Assembly: GCA_016932435.1 (NCBI GenBank)
Contig: JAFGCW010000085.1
Coordinates: 1 to 35,925 of the forward strand
Origin: Dehalococcoidales bacterium
GTDB lineage: Bacteria; Chloroflexota; Dehalococcoidia; Dehalococcoidales; UBA2162
Direction of reading: 5' to 3'
DNA length: 35,925 nt
The notes under the pieces are model-generated. The model searched no databases. It saw only the letters and a list, made by a program, of their open reading frames with translations, and was not told where the DNA came from. Both the position numbers and the translations under genes were made by a program. Shown in pieces: positions 16,170 to 23,355 of the stretch (position 1 is its first letter; each line of letters starts with the position of its first letter).

Positions 16170-16631
16170 ATGACATTGGAAAATAAGTACGCAAAATGTG
16201 TAATGCCGGCTCCTATTAAAAACCTGGGCATTGCTGGCTATAACTGGAATTCGGTTTACGGACATAAAGGTGAAATCGGCGCCGATTGTACCCTGTGTTT
16301 CCATTACATTACCGAAACGTTCGAAGAGGGACCCCCACACAAACATGATGCACACCAAATCATGTGCTTTGTAGGCAGTAATCTGGAAGACATCAGTGAA
16401 TTCGATGCGGAGATAGAAATAGCACTGGGAGACGAGGGGGAGATTCAGACTATTACTACCCCTTCTGTGGTTTCCATTCCTCCGGGGATGATGCATTGTC
16501 CGCTGAGATTCAAGCGATTAGGACAACCGGTGCTTTTTATCGAGATTGTACTGGAGGGTTCATACCAGAGATACACGGAGACCGGAGAGGTAGAAGACGT
16601 TCGACCCGAGGATGTTACGAAACTGATTTAA
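16170..16631 (+). CDS. Small cupin-like protein
   Basis: About 153 residues. The metal-binding pattern is PPHKHDAHQIMCFVG (H57, H59, H62), followed by FDAEIEIALGDEGE and IPPGMMHCPLRFKRLGQPV; the HCPL His would complete the site. It matches the second half of the protein at 7266 and the neighbour at 16765. Start is uncertain: the ATG at 16170 has GAGGGG only two bases upstream, too close for normal initiation. TTG at 16176, two codons later, has the same site at eight bases and is the better start by spacing. Likely the first gene of a two-gene unit following promoter copy C. Substrate unknown. Confidence 0.8.
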   Translation: MTLENKYAKCVMPAPIKNLGIAGYNWNSVYGHKGEIGADCTLCFHYITETFEEGPPHKHDAHQIMCFVGSNLEDISEFDAEIEIALGDEGEIQTITTPSVVSIPPGMMHCPLRFKRLGQPVLFIEIVLEGSYQRYTETGEVEDVRPEDVTKLI

Positions 16632-16764
16632 ATCAGCTTAATATACATGGACTGAGAGATTAACACAGTAAAATTCACACTATGCTCATTACGAATTTAT
16701 GAATTGATTGAACATCAGAACTTGATAAAGTATTTCGTACAATAAAGTAAAAGGAGTGAATCAT

Positions 16765-17238
16765 ATGGGTGAATCAAAATTTGAACAGTACATTGTAAGA
16801 GACCTGTGGCACAAGTCGTATCCCGAGGACTTCCATGCCGAGGTTACAAAACCGGTTCTCGGACTAAGGGTAGAGGAGATGCAAGGTACCACGTATTCTC
16901 CCTTCGCATTATCCTGGGTGCCGATAACGGAGGCCTTTTTAATGGCGCCGGAACCTCACGTCCATGACTGGGACGAGTTTCTCATGTTCATCGGGGGAGA
17001 TACTACCAACCTGCTGGACCTGGGGGGTGAGGTTGAATTTTCTTTAGGTGATGATCCGGACAACATGGAAAAGTTTGTCTTTTCGACCCCCACAGTTTTT
17101 CATCTTACAAAAGGATTATGGCATTGCCCGCTCAATTTCAAGAGAGTAGATAATCCTGCCAGGCCTGTACTCTTTACGAACCTGATGTTTACGACCGATT
17201 ACACGATGAAAAGAGCACAAGACATAAAGAAAGAGTAG
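16765..17238 (+). CDS. Small cupin-like protein, paralogue
   Basis: 157 residues. The ATG at 16765 is chosen because AAGGAG lies eight bases before it; an earlier in-frame GTG overlaps that site. Metal pattern: PHVHDWDEFLMFIGG, then GGEVEFSLGDDPDNMEKF and KGLWHCPLNFKRV. It shares the HxHD and W/M-HCPL-x-FKR motifs with the protein at 16170 and the larger protein at 7266. The two plus-strand genes are 133 bases apart with a separate ribosome binding site. It is followed by a structured RNA element and terminator. The association with dehydratase subunits suggests a role in that pathway, possibly binding an aromatic or hydroxyacyl intermediate, but this is inference. Confidence 0.8.
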   Translation: MGESKFEQYIVRDLWHKSYPEDFHAEVTKPVLGLRVEEMQGTTYSPFALSWVPITEAFLMAPEPHVHDWDEFLMFIGGDTTNLLDLGGEVEFSLGDDPDNMEKFVFSTPTVFHLTKGLWHCPLNFKRVDNPARPVLFTNLMFTTDYTMKRAQDIKKE

Positions 17239-17414
17239 ATGGCATCTGGCCAGTTAACCGTCCCGGAATTATGGAGAATTACCAGGATGATATCCGGTTT
17301 TCGTTAATCTTGACAAGCGGAATATTCTTGTAGTAAATTAAGTCGATATCGGATATTTCGTAGTTTAACAATCGAACATTCTCCGATCTGTTAAGCCTAA
17401 ATCAGTTGGAAAAA

Positions 17415-17521
17415 GGACACGGTTAGCAGACGGCGTCCCGGAAAACCGGGACCGAGGGTATTACCGGAAACAGTGATACCTCCCATGTTTGGAAAGGAGA
17501 AAGCCATGCGGCTGAATAGAT
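17415..17521 (+). ncRNA. Candidate structured RNA with attached terminator
   Basis: Three hairpins in a row: GTCCCGG/CCGGGAC with AAAA loop (17435-17452); GGTATTAC/GTGATACC with loop CGGAAACA (17457-17480, one G-U pair); AGCC/GGCT with loop ATGC (17502-17513). The terminator follows at 17522. GGAAAGGAG (17491-17499) could pair with CTCCTTCC in the terminator loop (17531-17538), which would give a switch. No gene starts on this strand until 18573, so it may be a free small RNA or the 3' UTR of the cupin transcript. It lacks the B12-box and GCCACTG of cobalamin riboswitches. Family not identified. Confidence 0.45.
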
Positions 17522-17555
17522 AAAGGGCATCTCCTTCCGGGATGCCCTTTCTGTT
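17522..17555 (+). terminator. Rho-independent terminator
   Basis: AAAGGGCATC (17522-17531) pairs perfectly with GATGCCCTTT (17541-17550), followed by CTGTTTATT. It ends the structured RNA and probably the cupin transcript. Confidence 0.8.
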
Positions 17556-17966
17556 TATTATGCAGGTTAATCGAATTCTACTCGACTGGGGTTGCCGATG
17601 ACCATAAATTGATTGTTTAACTTATCTAAAATACAAAGAGACCTCCTCTCTTAGCACTATACATCGGTAACCTCAATCGGGCAGAATGCCTGCCAGTCCT
17701 GTAACGCGATATGGTTTCTCAGGGGTATCTGTACAATCCAAATCAACACTAAAAATAAGTCTCTCCGGCTTAGCTCCTAATTACGGATACCCCTAAGAAA
17801 ACAGTATCGGCAGCAATTCAGCTAAATTATACCAAAGAATCGAAAGATTTTCGAGACATTATTAGAAAACATGGAGACTCTTCGATATGTTCGTACCGGA
17901 TTTCAAGAAATACCGCAAACGATTCTTTTCGATAAACAAGTAACAGTTCTCTCTACAAAAGCCGTG
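17556..17966. other. Gene-free stretch between cupin transcript and Mop gene
   Basis: No coding sequence. It holds a minus-strand hairpin with U-rich tail near 17636-17656 (AAGAGA/TCTCTT, then TTGTATTTT), a GGCAG/CTGCC hairpin near 17685, and a long imperfect inverted repeat at 17715-17800. Probably the 3' region of the minus-strand Mop transcript. Confidence 0.5.
17715..17800. repeat. Imperfect inverted repeat, 19-base arms
   Basis: Arms at 17715-17733 and 17782-17800 match at 17 of 19 positions (core AGGGGTATC and GATACCCCT), separated by 48 bases. Weak pairing (GATA/TATC) continues outside the arms. It contains no coding sequence. It could fold as one large hairpin in RNA, or be a small non-autonomous element. 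Confidence 0.55.
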
Positions 17967-18176
17967 CTAGTCGGTTGCTATCATTACGTTTGAAGCTTTT
18001 ATAACGGCATACACTTCTTTCCCTGGGGCTAGTTCCAGTCTTTCTGATGAAGATTTAGTGATAATTGATGTTATTTCAATACCGCCCGGGAGTTCAACGA
18101 TAATCTCATTGTTAACTGCTCCGGTAGTGACCTGCTTGACCGTACCCTTTAGAACATTCCGCGCACTGATTTTCAT
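17967..18176 (-). CDS. Mop-domain (molbindin-type) molybdate-binding protein
   Basis: 69 residues, exactly one Mop/TOBE-like domain: MKISARNVLKGTVKQVTTGA, then EIIVELPGGIEITSIIT and LELAPGKEVYAVIKASNVMI. These small proteins oligomerise and bind molybdate or tungstate oxyanions, buffering Mo for cofactor synthesis. GGGAGG sits five bases before the ATG. Standing alone, not next to a ModABC transporter in this window. It fits with the Mo/W enzyme at the left edge. Confidence 0.92.
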   Translation of the reverse strand: MKISARNVLKGTVKQVTTGAVNNEIIVELPGGIEITSIITKSSSERLELAPGKEVYAVIKASNVMIATD

Positions 18177-18572
18177 TTTCGCCTCCCTGTACTTTATTAA
18201 GTTATATACTACATTTTCCCCATACCGGAATATGTGATATTTATCATAAAAAGCGTAGAATCCCTGTTAAGGAGTGGGATATATTTCATTACAATCTCAA
18301 TAACACGACCAAAAGAACGAGGGGGGACTGTTCGAATCGTCCGGCTCATCGTACTTAAACTTAAGTCTGATAATATTAATACTTAATCAATCAAAGCATA
18401 CACTTTTTATTATTCTATTATGGTCGTCTTTCATCCTATAATTCTTGGTACTTCAGGGTTATTACGTGCGTTAAAAACAACGGTTGTGACGATAGATACA
18501 CATACTGATAAGGAGACGAGAACTAAATATCGGGTTGAACATTAAAAAGACTCAATGAGGAGGGTTATTAAT
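18177..18572. other. Divergent intergenic region, Mop gene and coiled-coil gene
   Basis: No gene seen. It should hold both promoters; a TATAAT at about 18435-18440 on the plus strand is one candidate -10. A T-arm-like stretch (GGACTGTTCGAATCGTCC, near 18326) does not form a complete tRNA. Confidence 0.45.
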
Positions 18573-20252
18573 ATGGAAGAAAAAACTACTGTTATTGAAG
18601 ATACAAAAACCAGTGTAAAAGAAACGAGTACCAGCCTGGCTCCGGTTGATGAATTATCGATTGAAGAAATTCAGCTGTCGGACCAGATATATCATGGTGC
18701 CGGACTGGATCCGATAGTTGATGCCGGTATTAAAGACTATGACACCAAGATAGAGCAAGAGAACAAGTTTTTTAATAAAATCCTGGGTACAAGAGGTAGC
18801 GACATACGCGGATATGGTGAATCAGTAGCGAAACGAGTTGCTGTTGCAGTTTATGGTCAATTAAGCAAGCAGTACGGTGGTAAAGTAGGAGACCTGAGAG
18901 CCTACATAATGAACCTGGAAGAAGAGCGGGATAATGCGAACAGGCGATATGATGATCTCATGGGAAGGGCAATAGGGATTCTTGGTGAAGAATACAAGGA
19001 ATTAAAGACCGATTCGAACGAGTTTATGCAGAAGTTGACCGATGTAATGGGAGAGGACCTGAAAGCATCTCGAATCAACTCAGAAGCCCTGACCGAGAAG
19101 CTTGCAGACATGGACGGTTTACGATCGCAACTTCGCACTCTGATGAAAGATAAAGAGGATTTGATTGAAACATCGGCGAAAGAAAAAGAACAGCTTAAAG
19201 ATAAATATGAATCACAGATAATCGATTTGAATAACAAACACAAGACAGAGATAAACATACTGAACGATAAGTACGAATCACAGTTTAACGAGGTTATAAC
19301 CCAGCATAAAGCTGAAGTGCAGGATTTAAACGTACGAATACGAGCGATGGATAAAGAAAAGGAATTACTGAACGATACATCAGCCAGGGAAAAAGAACAA
19401 CTAAGGGAGAAGCATGAATCCCAATTATCTGCTATCAGCGACAAGCATAAAATAGATATAGATAACCTGAGTGAGAGACACGAATCACAAATTTCCGAGA
19501 TAAATAATCAGCATAAAACAGAAGTGTCTAATCTTAACTCGCGAATCAATTCTCTGGTAAAAGAAAAGGAACTGCAGGCGGAAGCCTCGACGAAGGAAAA
19601 AGAACAGCTTGAAGAAAGATTTGAGGAGCAAATAGCTTCTATTAATAATGAGCACAAAGTTGAGCTTAGAAATCTCAATGAAAAATATGAATCACAGATA
19701 GCTGAGATACATAACCAGCATAAAGCTGAAATACGGGACCTTAACCTGCGTATAAATGCTCTGGATAAAGAGAAAGATCTTTTATCAGATACATCGGCCA
19801 AGGAAAAAGAGCAACTTAAGGAAAAACACGAATCGCAACTCGCTGAGGTGAGTAACAAGCATAGAGCTGAAGTCCAGGATCTGAATTTACGAATCGAAGC
19901 TATGGGGAAAGAAAAAGAGATACTGGCAGATACATCAGCTAAGGAAAAAGAACAGCTTAAAGAAAGATTCGAACAGCAAATAACCTCCATTAACAATGAA
20001 CATAAAGTAGAAATCAGAAATATGACTGAAAAACATGAAACACAAATAAATGAGCTACATAATGAATATAAGGCGGAAATAAGAAAATTGAACTCAAGAG
20101 TTGAAATACTAACCAAAGAAAAGGACCTGCAAAAGGAACAATATGAATTGCAGATAGCCGACCTGGATTCAACCATCAGAGGTGTGGGAGTTAAGAAATC
20201 AGAAGCAAAAAATGAAGATAACGCCGTCTCTGATAATGATTCTAAGAAGTAA
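18573..20252 (+). CDS. Large repetitive coiled-coil protein
   Basis: 559 residues with the start at ATG 18573, which has AGGAGG nine bases upstream; the earlier ATG at 18555 overlaps that site. Residues 1 to about 185 are mixed helical with acidic N-terminus and no signal peptide. From about residue 190 there is a highly charged coiled coil built of five tandem units, four of about 69 residues and one of 47. Each opens with KEKE-x-L-x3-TSAKEKEQL and contains two sub-repeats of about 22 residues of the type HESQ-x4-NxHK-x-E-x3-LN; the 47-residue unit lacks one sub-repeat. The C-terminus is a short acidic tail. It probably forms a long cytoplasmic rod with a scaffold or cytoskeletal role. No family recognised. 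Confidence 0.85.
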   Translation: MEEKTTVIEDTKTSVKETSTSLAPVDELSIEEIQLSDQIYHGAGLDPIVDAGIKDYDTKIEQENKFFNKILGTRGSDIRGYGESVAKRVAVAVYGQLSKQYGGKVGDLRAYIMNLEEERDNANRRYDDLMGRAIGILGEEYKELKTDSNEFMQKLTDVMGEDLKASRINSEALTEKLADMDGLRSQLRTLMKDKEDLIETSAKEKEQLKDKYESQIIDLNNKHKTEINILNDKYESQFNEVITQHKAEVQDLNVRIRAMDKEKELLNDTSAREKEQLREKHESQLSAISDKHKIDIDNLSERHESQISEINNQHKTEVSNLNSRINSLVKEKELQAEASTKEKEQLEERFEEQIASINNEHKVELRNLNEKYESQIAEIHNQHKAEIRDLNLRINALDKEKDLLSDTSAKEKEQLKEKHESQLAEVSNKHRAEVQDLNLRIEAMGKEKEILADTSAKEKEQLKERFEQQITSINNEHKVEIRNMTEKHETQINELHNEYKAEIRKLNSRVEILTKEKDLQKEQYELQIADLDSTIRGVGVKKSEAKNEDNAVSDNDSKK

Positions 20253-20275
20253 AGATACTTAATAATCGAAGACTG

Positions 20276-20319
20276 AACTGATAAGGGGAGAGGATGTACA
20301 TCCTCTCCCCTTATCAGTT
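20276..20319. terminator. 44-bp perfect palindrome between convergent genes
   Basis: AACTGATAAGGGGAGAGG and its full reverse complement meet at a central GTAC; all 22 bases on each side match. It lies 24 bases after the coiled-coil stop and 57 bases before the end of the convergent PAC2 gene. There is no U tract on either side, so it is either an unusual bidirectional terminator or a DNA cruciform/protein site. Confidence 0.6.
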
Positions 20320-20376
20320 GGTGAGAGTTGAATATGGCAGTATAATGTATGGATTCCGGAGCTTTGTGGATGGTTG

Positions 20377-21294
20377 TTATTGGTCTTTATTACGATCTCG
20401 ATTGTCTTTTAATAACTCTTCTGCGAATTTTAATGCTTCATCCGGTGATATATCGAAAGGTTCCTGGTAGGGTGTTTCGGTATAGGTTTTTTCCAATTCT
20501 TCCAGGTATGTATTGAATTCAGTATTTTTCTTCCTGATGGAATCGAGTTTACTATCTATTTCCGTTATCTCTTTATCAAGCTCATCGAAATTCAGTTCCA
20601 TCTTCATGAGATCATTGAACCTCTGGAGAACTGCTTTTACCGATCTGGGACTGTAATCAAGACCGACATTGTATTCGGGATAATATGGCACCCTTACTGT
20701 CAGGTTTACACCATCCAGGCCGCCTTTCTGAAAAGCGTGCAGGAGGTTAAGGTTGATCGTGGCCATGCCTTCCCGGCTGGACATTATGACACTGTACTTT
20801 TCCATCTCATCTCTTACTTTGGCGCTGGTGCAGGTGCAGGTTATGTGTGGTTCACGATTGTACGGCGACCGATCGTATATAGCACCGAACGTGTATATCC
20901 GGTTTACACCGAACTCTCGAGCTAACGCAAGTACGGTATCTCCGTATTCTTCCCAGTAAAGATTTGGTTCAGTTCCCTGGAAAAGGATGATATCATGGTC
21001 GGAAGCGGGATTACCCGCGTAAAAAAACTGGTTCTTTGGAAAATCTGTGTCTTCTATAACTCCATCCTTCATTGTAAATACAGGACGGGCATTATATATA
21101 CCGGGGATCTGGTATACATGGAAACGAGCGGTATGAATTTCAGCAAAAAGTTTTGCCTTTAAATGATCGATAAAATACTTTATGCCACCTGTAGCCACAT
21201 CACCGCTATTGAGCCACCCATCCAGTCCGCATATGAGGTAAGGACTTCGTAGTGGTGGTTTACTAATAAATGTCAGATTATCTGTCTCAGCCAC
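20377..21294 (-). CDS. PAC2-family (proteasome-assembly-chaperone-like) protein
   Basis: 305 residues. PAC2-domain proteins occur in archaea, Actinobacteria and Chloroflexota; some act in proteasome assembly, others in undefined ATP-grasp-like folds. Seen here: PYLICGLDGWLNSGDVATGG (18-37), DIILFQGTEPNLYWEEYGD (near 100), RIYTFGAIYDRSPYNREPHITC (near 133), and GLDGVNLTVRVPYYP (near 190). The last 80 residues form a charged helical tail. The tail and central portion match the length of bacterial members. It is not adjacent to proteasome genes here. Its function in this organism is unknown. Confidence 0.85.
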   Translation of the reverse strand: MAETDNLTFISKPPLRSPYLICGLDGWLNSGDVATGGIKYFIDHLKAKLFAEIHTARFHVYQIPGIYNARPVFTMKDGVIEDTDFPKNQFFYAGNPASDHDIILFQGTEPNLYWEEYGDTVLALAREFGVNRIYTFGAIYDRSPYNREPHITCTCTSAKVRDEMEKYSVIMSSREGMATINLNLLHAFQKGGLDGVNLTVRVPYYPEYNVGLDYSPRSVKAVLQRFNDLMKMELNFDELDKEITEIDSKLDSIRKKNTEFNTYLEELEKTYTETPYQEPFDISPDEALKFAEELLKDNRDRNKDQ

Positions 21295-21498
21295 TTTCTG
21301 TTATCTCCGTTGGTTTTTACTTATATTATAACATTTGAACCGACCGGTTGACCTGTCTCGTGGATTACGCAACGGGAAATCGGTAAAGTTGACATAAAAC
21401 AAGAGTAAAATACACTTGGCGGAATGTTTAAAAAAGTTGAATTTGAAATGCAAACAATGGTAACATTTTCTATTCAAACAAGGTATGAAAGATAGCTG

Positions 21499-21723
21499 AT
21501 GGTAAACTGGCAGGTAACCGCAAAAACTATTTATTGTGAAGTGGCAGGTGAGGAAGTCACCATAATCGTAAAAAAAGACTGGTCGATTCAGTGTACCGGT
21601 TACCGGGACAGTCCAGAAGGGGCACCGAACAGGACATATAAACCGGTTGAATGTGAAGGGCTGGATTGTACCAGGATCAATCAGTACCGGGATCAACTGA
21701 AAGCAGAAGAAGGATTATTGTAA
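21499..21723 (+). CDS. Small Cys-containing protein upstream of livG
   Basis: 74 residues with four Cys (13, 32, 52, 57) in a YCEVAGEEVTIIVKKDWSIQC and CEGLDC context, suggesting a small metal-binding or redox domain. It ends eight bases before the LivG start, so the two are probably co-transcribed. Ribosome binding site weak (AAGG 15 bases upstream). No family recognised; it could be an accessory factor, but there is nothing more to say from sequence. Confidence 0.65.
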   Translation: MVNWQVTAKTIYCEVAGEEVTIIVKKDWSIQCTGYRDSPEGAPNRTYKPVECEGLDCTRINQYRDQLKAEEGLL

Positions 21724-21731
21724 ACAGAGCC

Positions 21732-22556
21732 ATGAGTACCGAAATTTTAAAACAACCAAGAATAGTTATAGAAAATCTTTCTCTTTCATTTGGTGGTGTC
21801 AAAGCCCTCAGTGAAGTGAGTCTGACTATCAATAACAGGGAAATATTCGCCATAATAGGTCCGAACGGTGCCGGGAAAACCTGCCTGTTGAACAGTATCA
21901 ATGGTTTCTATAAGCCGCAGGTTGGGAACATATATTTCGACGGTCAGCGGATAACGCGTATACGACCGGACAAAGCGGCGAAACTCGGACTCGCCAGGAC
22001 ATTCCAGAATATAGAACTATATACAGGTTTGAGTACCCTGGATAACATCATGGCCGCCAGACACATATTTATGAAGCAGAACGCGCTGACCGGCGGCCTG
22101 TATTTCGGATGGACTCACAAAGAGGAAATCCATCACCGTGAAACGGTCGAGGATATCATTGACTTCCTCGAGATCGAACCGATACGGCAGAAGGTGGTCG
22201 GATCGCTGCCCTATGGGATGCGGAAGAGGGTAGAACTGGGCAGGGCGCTGGCACTGGAACCCAGAGTGCTGTTACTTGACGAACCGATGGCGGGTATGAA
22301 CCTGGAAGAGAAAGAAGATATAGCCAGGTTCATTGTCGATATATTCGAAGGACAGGGAGATACCTATCCGAATACTCCGGTGTTAAGAGACGGTGTAGAG
22401 TGCATTGTACTTATCGAGCATGATATGGGAGTTGTCATGGACCTGGCGGACAGGATCGCCGTGCTTGATTTCGGTGTTAAGATAGCCGAAGGCACACCGA
22501 ATGAGGTAAAAAACAATCCTGATGTAATTTCAGCTTATCTGGGTGAAGAAAAATAA
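21732..22556 (+). CDS. livG: Branched-chain amino-acid ABC transporter ATP-binding protein (LivG type)
   Basis: 274 residues. Walker A GPNGAGKT (43-50), Q-loop FQNIELY (91-97), signature region LPYGMRKRVELGRAL in place of LSGGQ (159-173), Walker B VLLLDEP (179-185), and H-loop LIEHDMG. An extra stretch of about 14 residues (GQGDTYPNTPVLRDGVE) sits between Walker B and the H-loop. The start is set at MSTEILKQP; a longer in-frame start overlaps the preceding small gene. It powers uptake of hydrophobic amino acids or aromatic carboxylates together with LivFHMK. It is unusual that this subunit lies on the opposite strand from the rest of the system. Confidence 0.88.
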   Translation: MSTEILKQPRIVIENLSLSFGGVKALSEVSLTINNREIFAIIGPNGAGKTCLLNSINGFYKPQVGNIYFDGQRITRIRPDKAAKLGLARTFQNIELYTGLSTLDNIMAARHIFMKQNALTGGLYFGWTHKEEIHHRETVEDIIDFLEIEPIRQKVVGSLPYGMRKRVELGRALALEPRVLLLDEPMAGMNLEEKEDIARFIVDIFEGQGDTYPNTPVLRDGVECIVLIEHDMGVVMDLADRIAVLDFGVKIAEGTPNEVKNNPDVISAYLGEEK

Positions 22557-22590
22557 GGGTTGTCAATCTATTTACTCTCGTACTGTAAGA

Positions 22591-23352
22591 ATGGACAGAC
22601 AAGACCACAACAATAATCAGGAATACCCTCGTTTATATACTGACCTGGCTGAGTGGTTTCACCTCTTGACTCCACCGGAAAATTATTTAGAAGAAGCAGA
22701 ATATTATCGTAATGTGCTTATCGAGAACTCACGCCTGCCAGTTAGTGAAGTGCTGGAGATGGGTAGTGGGGGTGGCAATAATGCATCACACCTTAAACCA
22801 TATTTCAAACTGACTCTCACCGATGTTTCCAGGGATATGTTGAAAATAAGCAAGGAATTAAATCCGGAATGCGAGCACGTTCAGGGTGATATGCGTAACC
22901 TGAGGTTGGGCAGGCAGTTCGACGCTGTTTTTATACATGATGCTATCAGTTATATTATAGGCGAAGAAGATTTAGTAAAAACCATGGAAACCGCTTTCGT
23001 TCATTGCAAACCCGGAGGAGTAGTCCTGTTTACTCCTGATTTTGTACGAGAGACATTTTTTTCTTTCACAAAGCATGGAGGGATCGATAAAGGAAATCGC
23101 GGAATACGGTACCTGGAGTGGATTCGAGATCCGGATACGTCGGATGCTAGTTATGTCGTTGATTTTGCTTATTTACTGAGAGAGGATGACAGAGTATGGT
23201 GTGAAGGCGAACGTCATACTCTGGGACTTTTCTCGGAAAAAGACTGGTTGCGTTTTATGGAGTCAGTAGGGTTTAGAGACGTAAATGCCTTATATGATAA
23301 AACACATGAACCGCATGTCACGCCGGTATTTACAGGAATAAAACCGGAGTAG
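22591..23352 (+). CDS. SAM-dependent class I methyltransferase
   Basis: About 253 residues from ATG 22591. An in-frame GTG at 22543, overlapping the livG stop, is an alternative start; neither has a clear ribosome binding site. Motif I VLEMGSGGGNNASHL binds SAM; it is followed by the acidic residue of LTDVS and by a QGDMRNLRL motif, then AVFIHDAISY (motif IV) and HCKPGGVVLFTPDF (post-motif loop). Topology fits a small-molecule methyltransferase. The substrate is unknown. It ends three bases before the end of the convergent PaaK-like gene. Coupled with livG on the plus strand. Confidence 0.8.
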   Translation: MDRQDHNNNQEYPRLYTDLAEWFHLLTPPENYLEEAEYYRNVLIENSRLPVSEVLEMGSGGGNNASHLKPYFKLTLTDVSRDMLKISKELNPECEHVQGDMRNLRLGRQFDAVFIHDAISYIIGEEDLVKTMETAFVHCKPGGVVLFTPDFVRETFFSFTKHGGIDKGNRGIRYLEWIRDPDTSDASYVVDFAYLLREDDRVWCEGERHTLGLFSEKDWLRFMESVGFRDVNALYDKTHEPHVTPVFTGIKPE

Positions 23353-23355
23353 TAC

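Noticed and set aside
18313..18350. Second tRNA T-arm-like sequence
   Set aside because: The stem beside TTCGAAT has mismatches at two of five positions, and no other tRNA arm is visible upstream.
18902..20176. Long minus-strand reading frames opposite the coiled-coil gene
   Set aside because: They are Ser/Cys/Phe-rich mirror images of the repetitive plus-strand codons, with no ribosome binding site; typical shadows of a repeat gene.
18573..20252. CRISPR array or DNA-level satellite
   Set aside because: Repetition is at protein level with diverged codons; there are no short identical DNA repeats with unique spacers.
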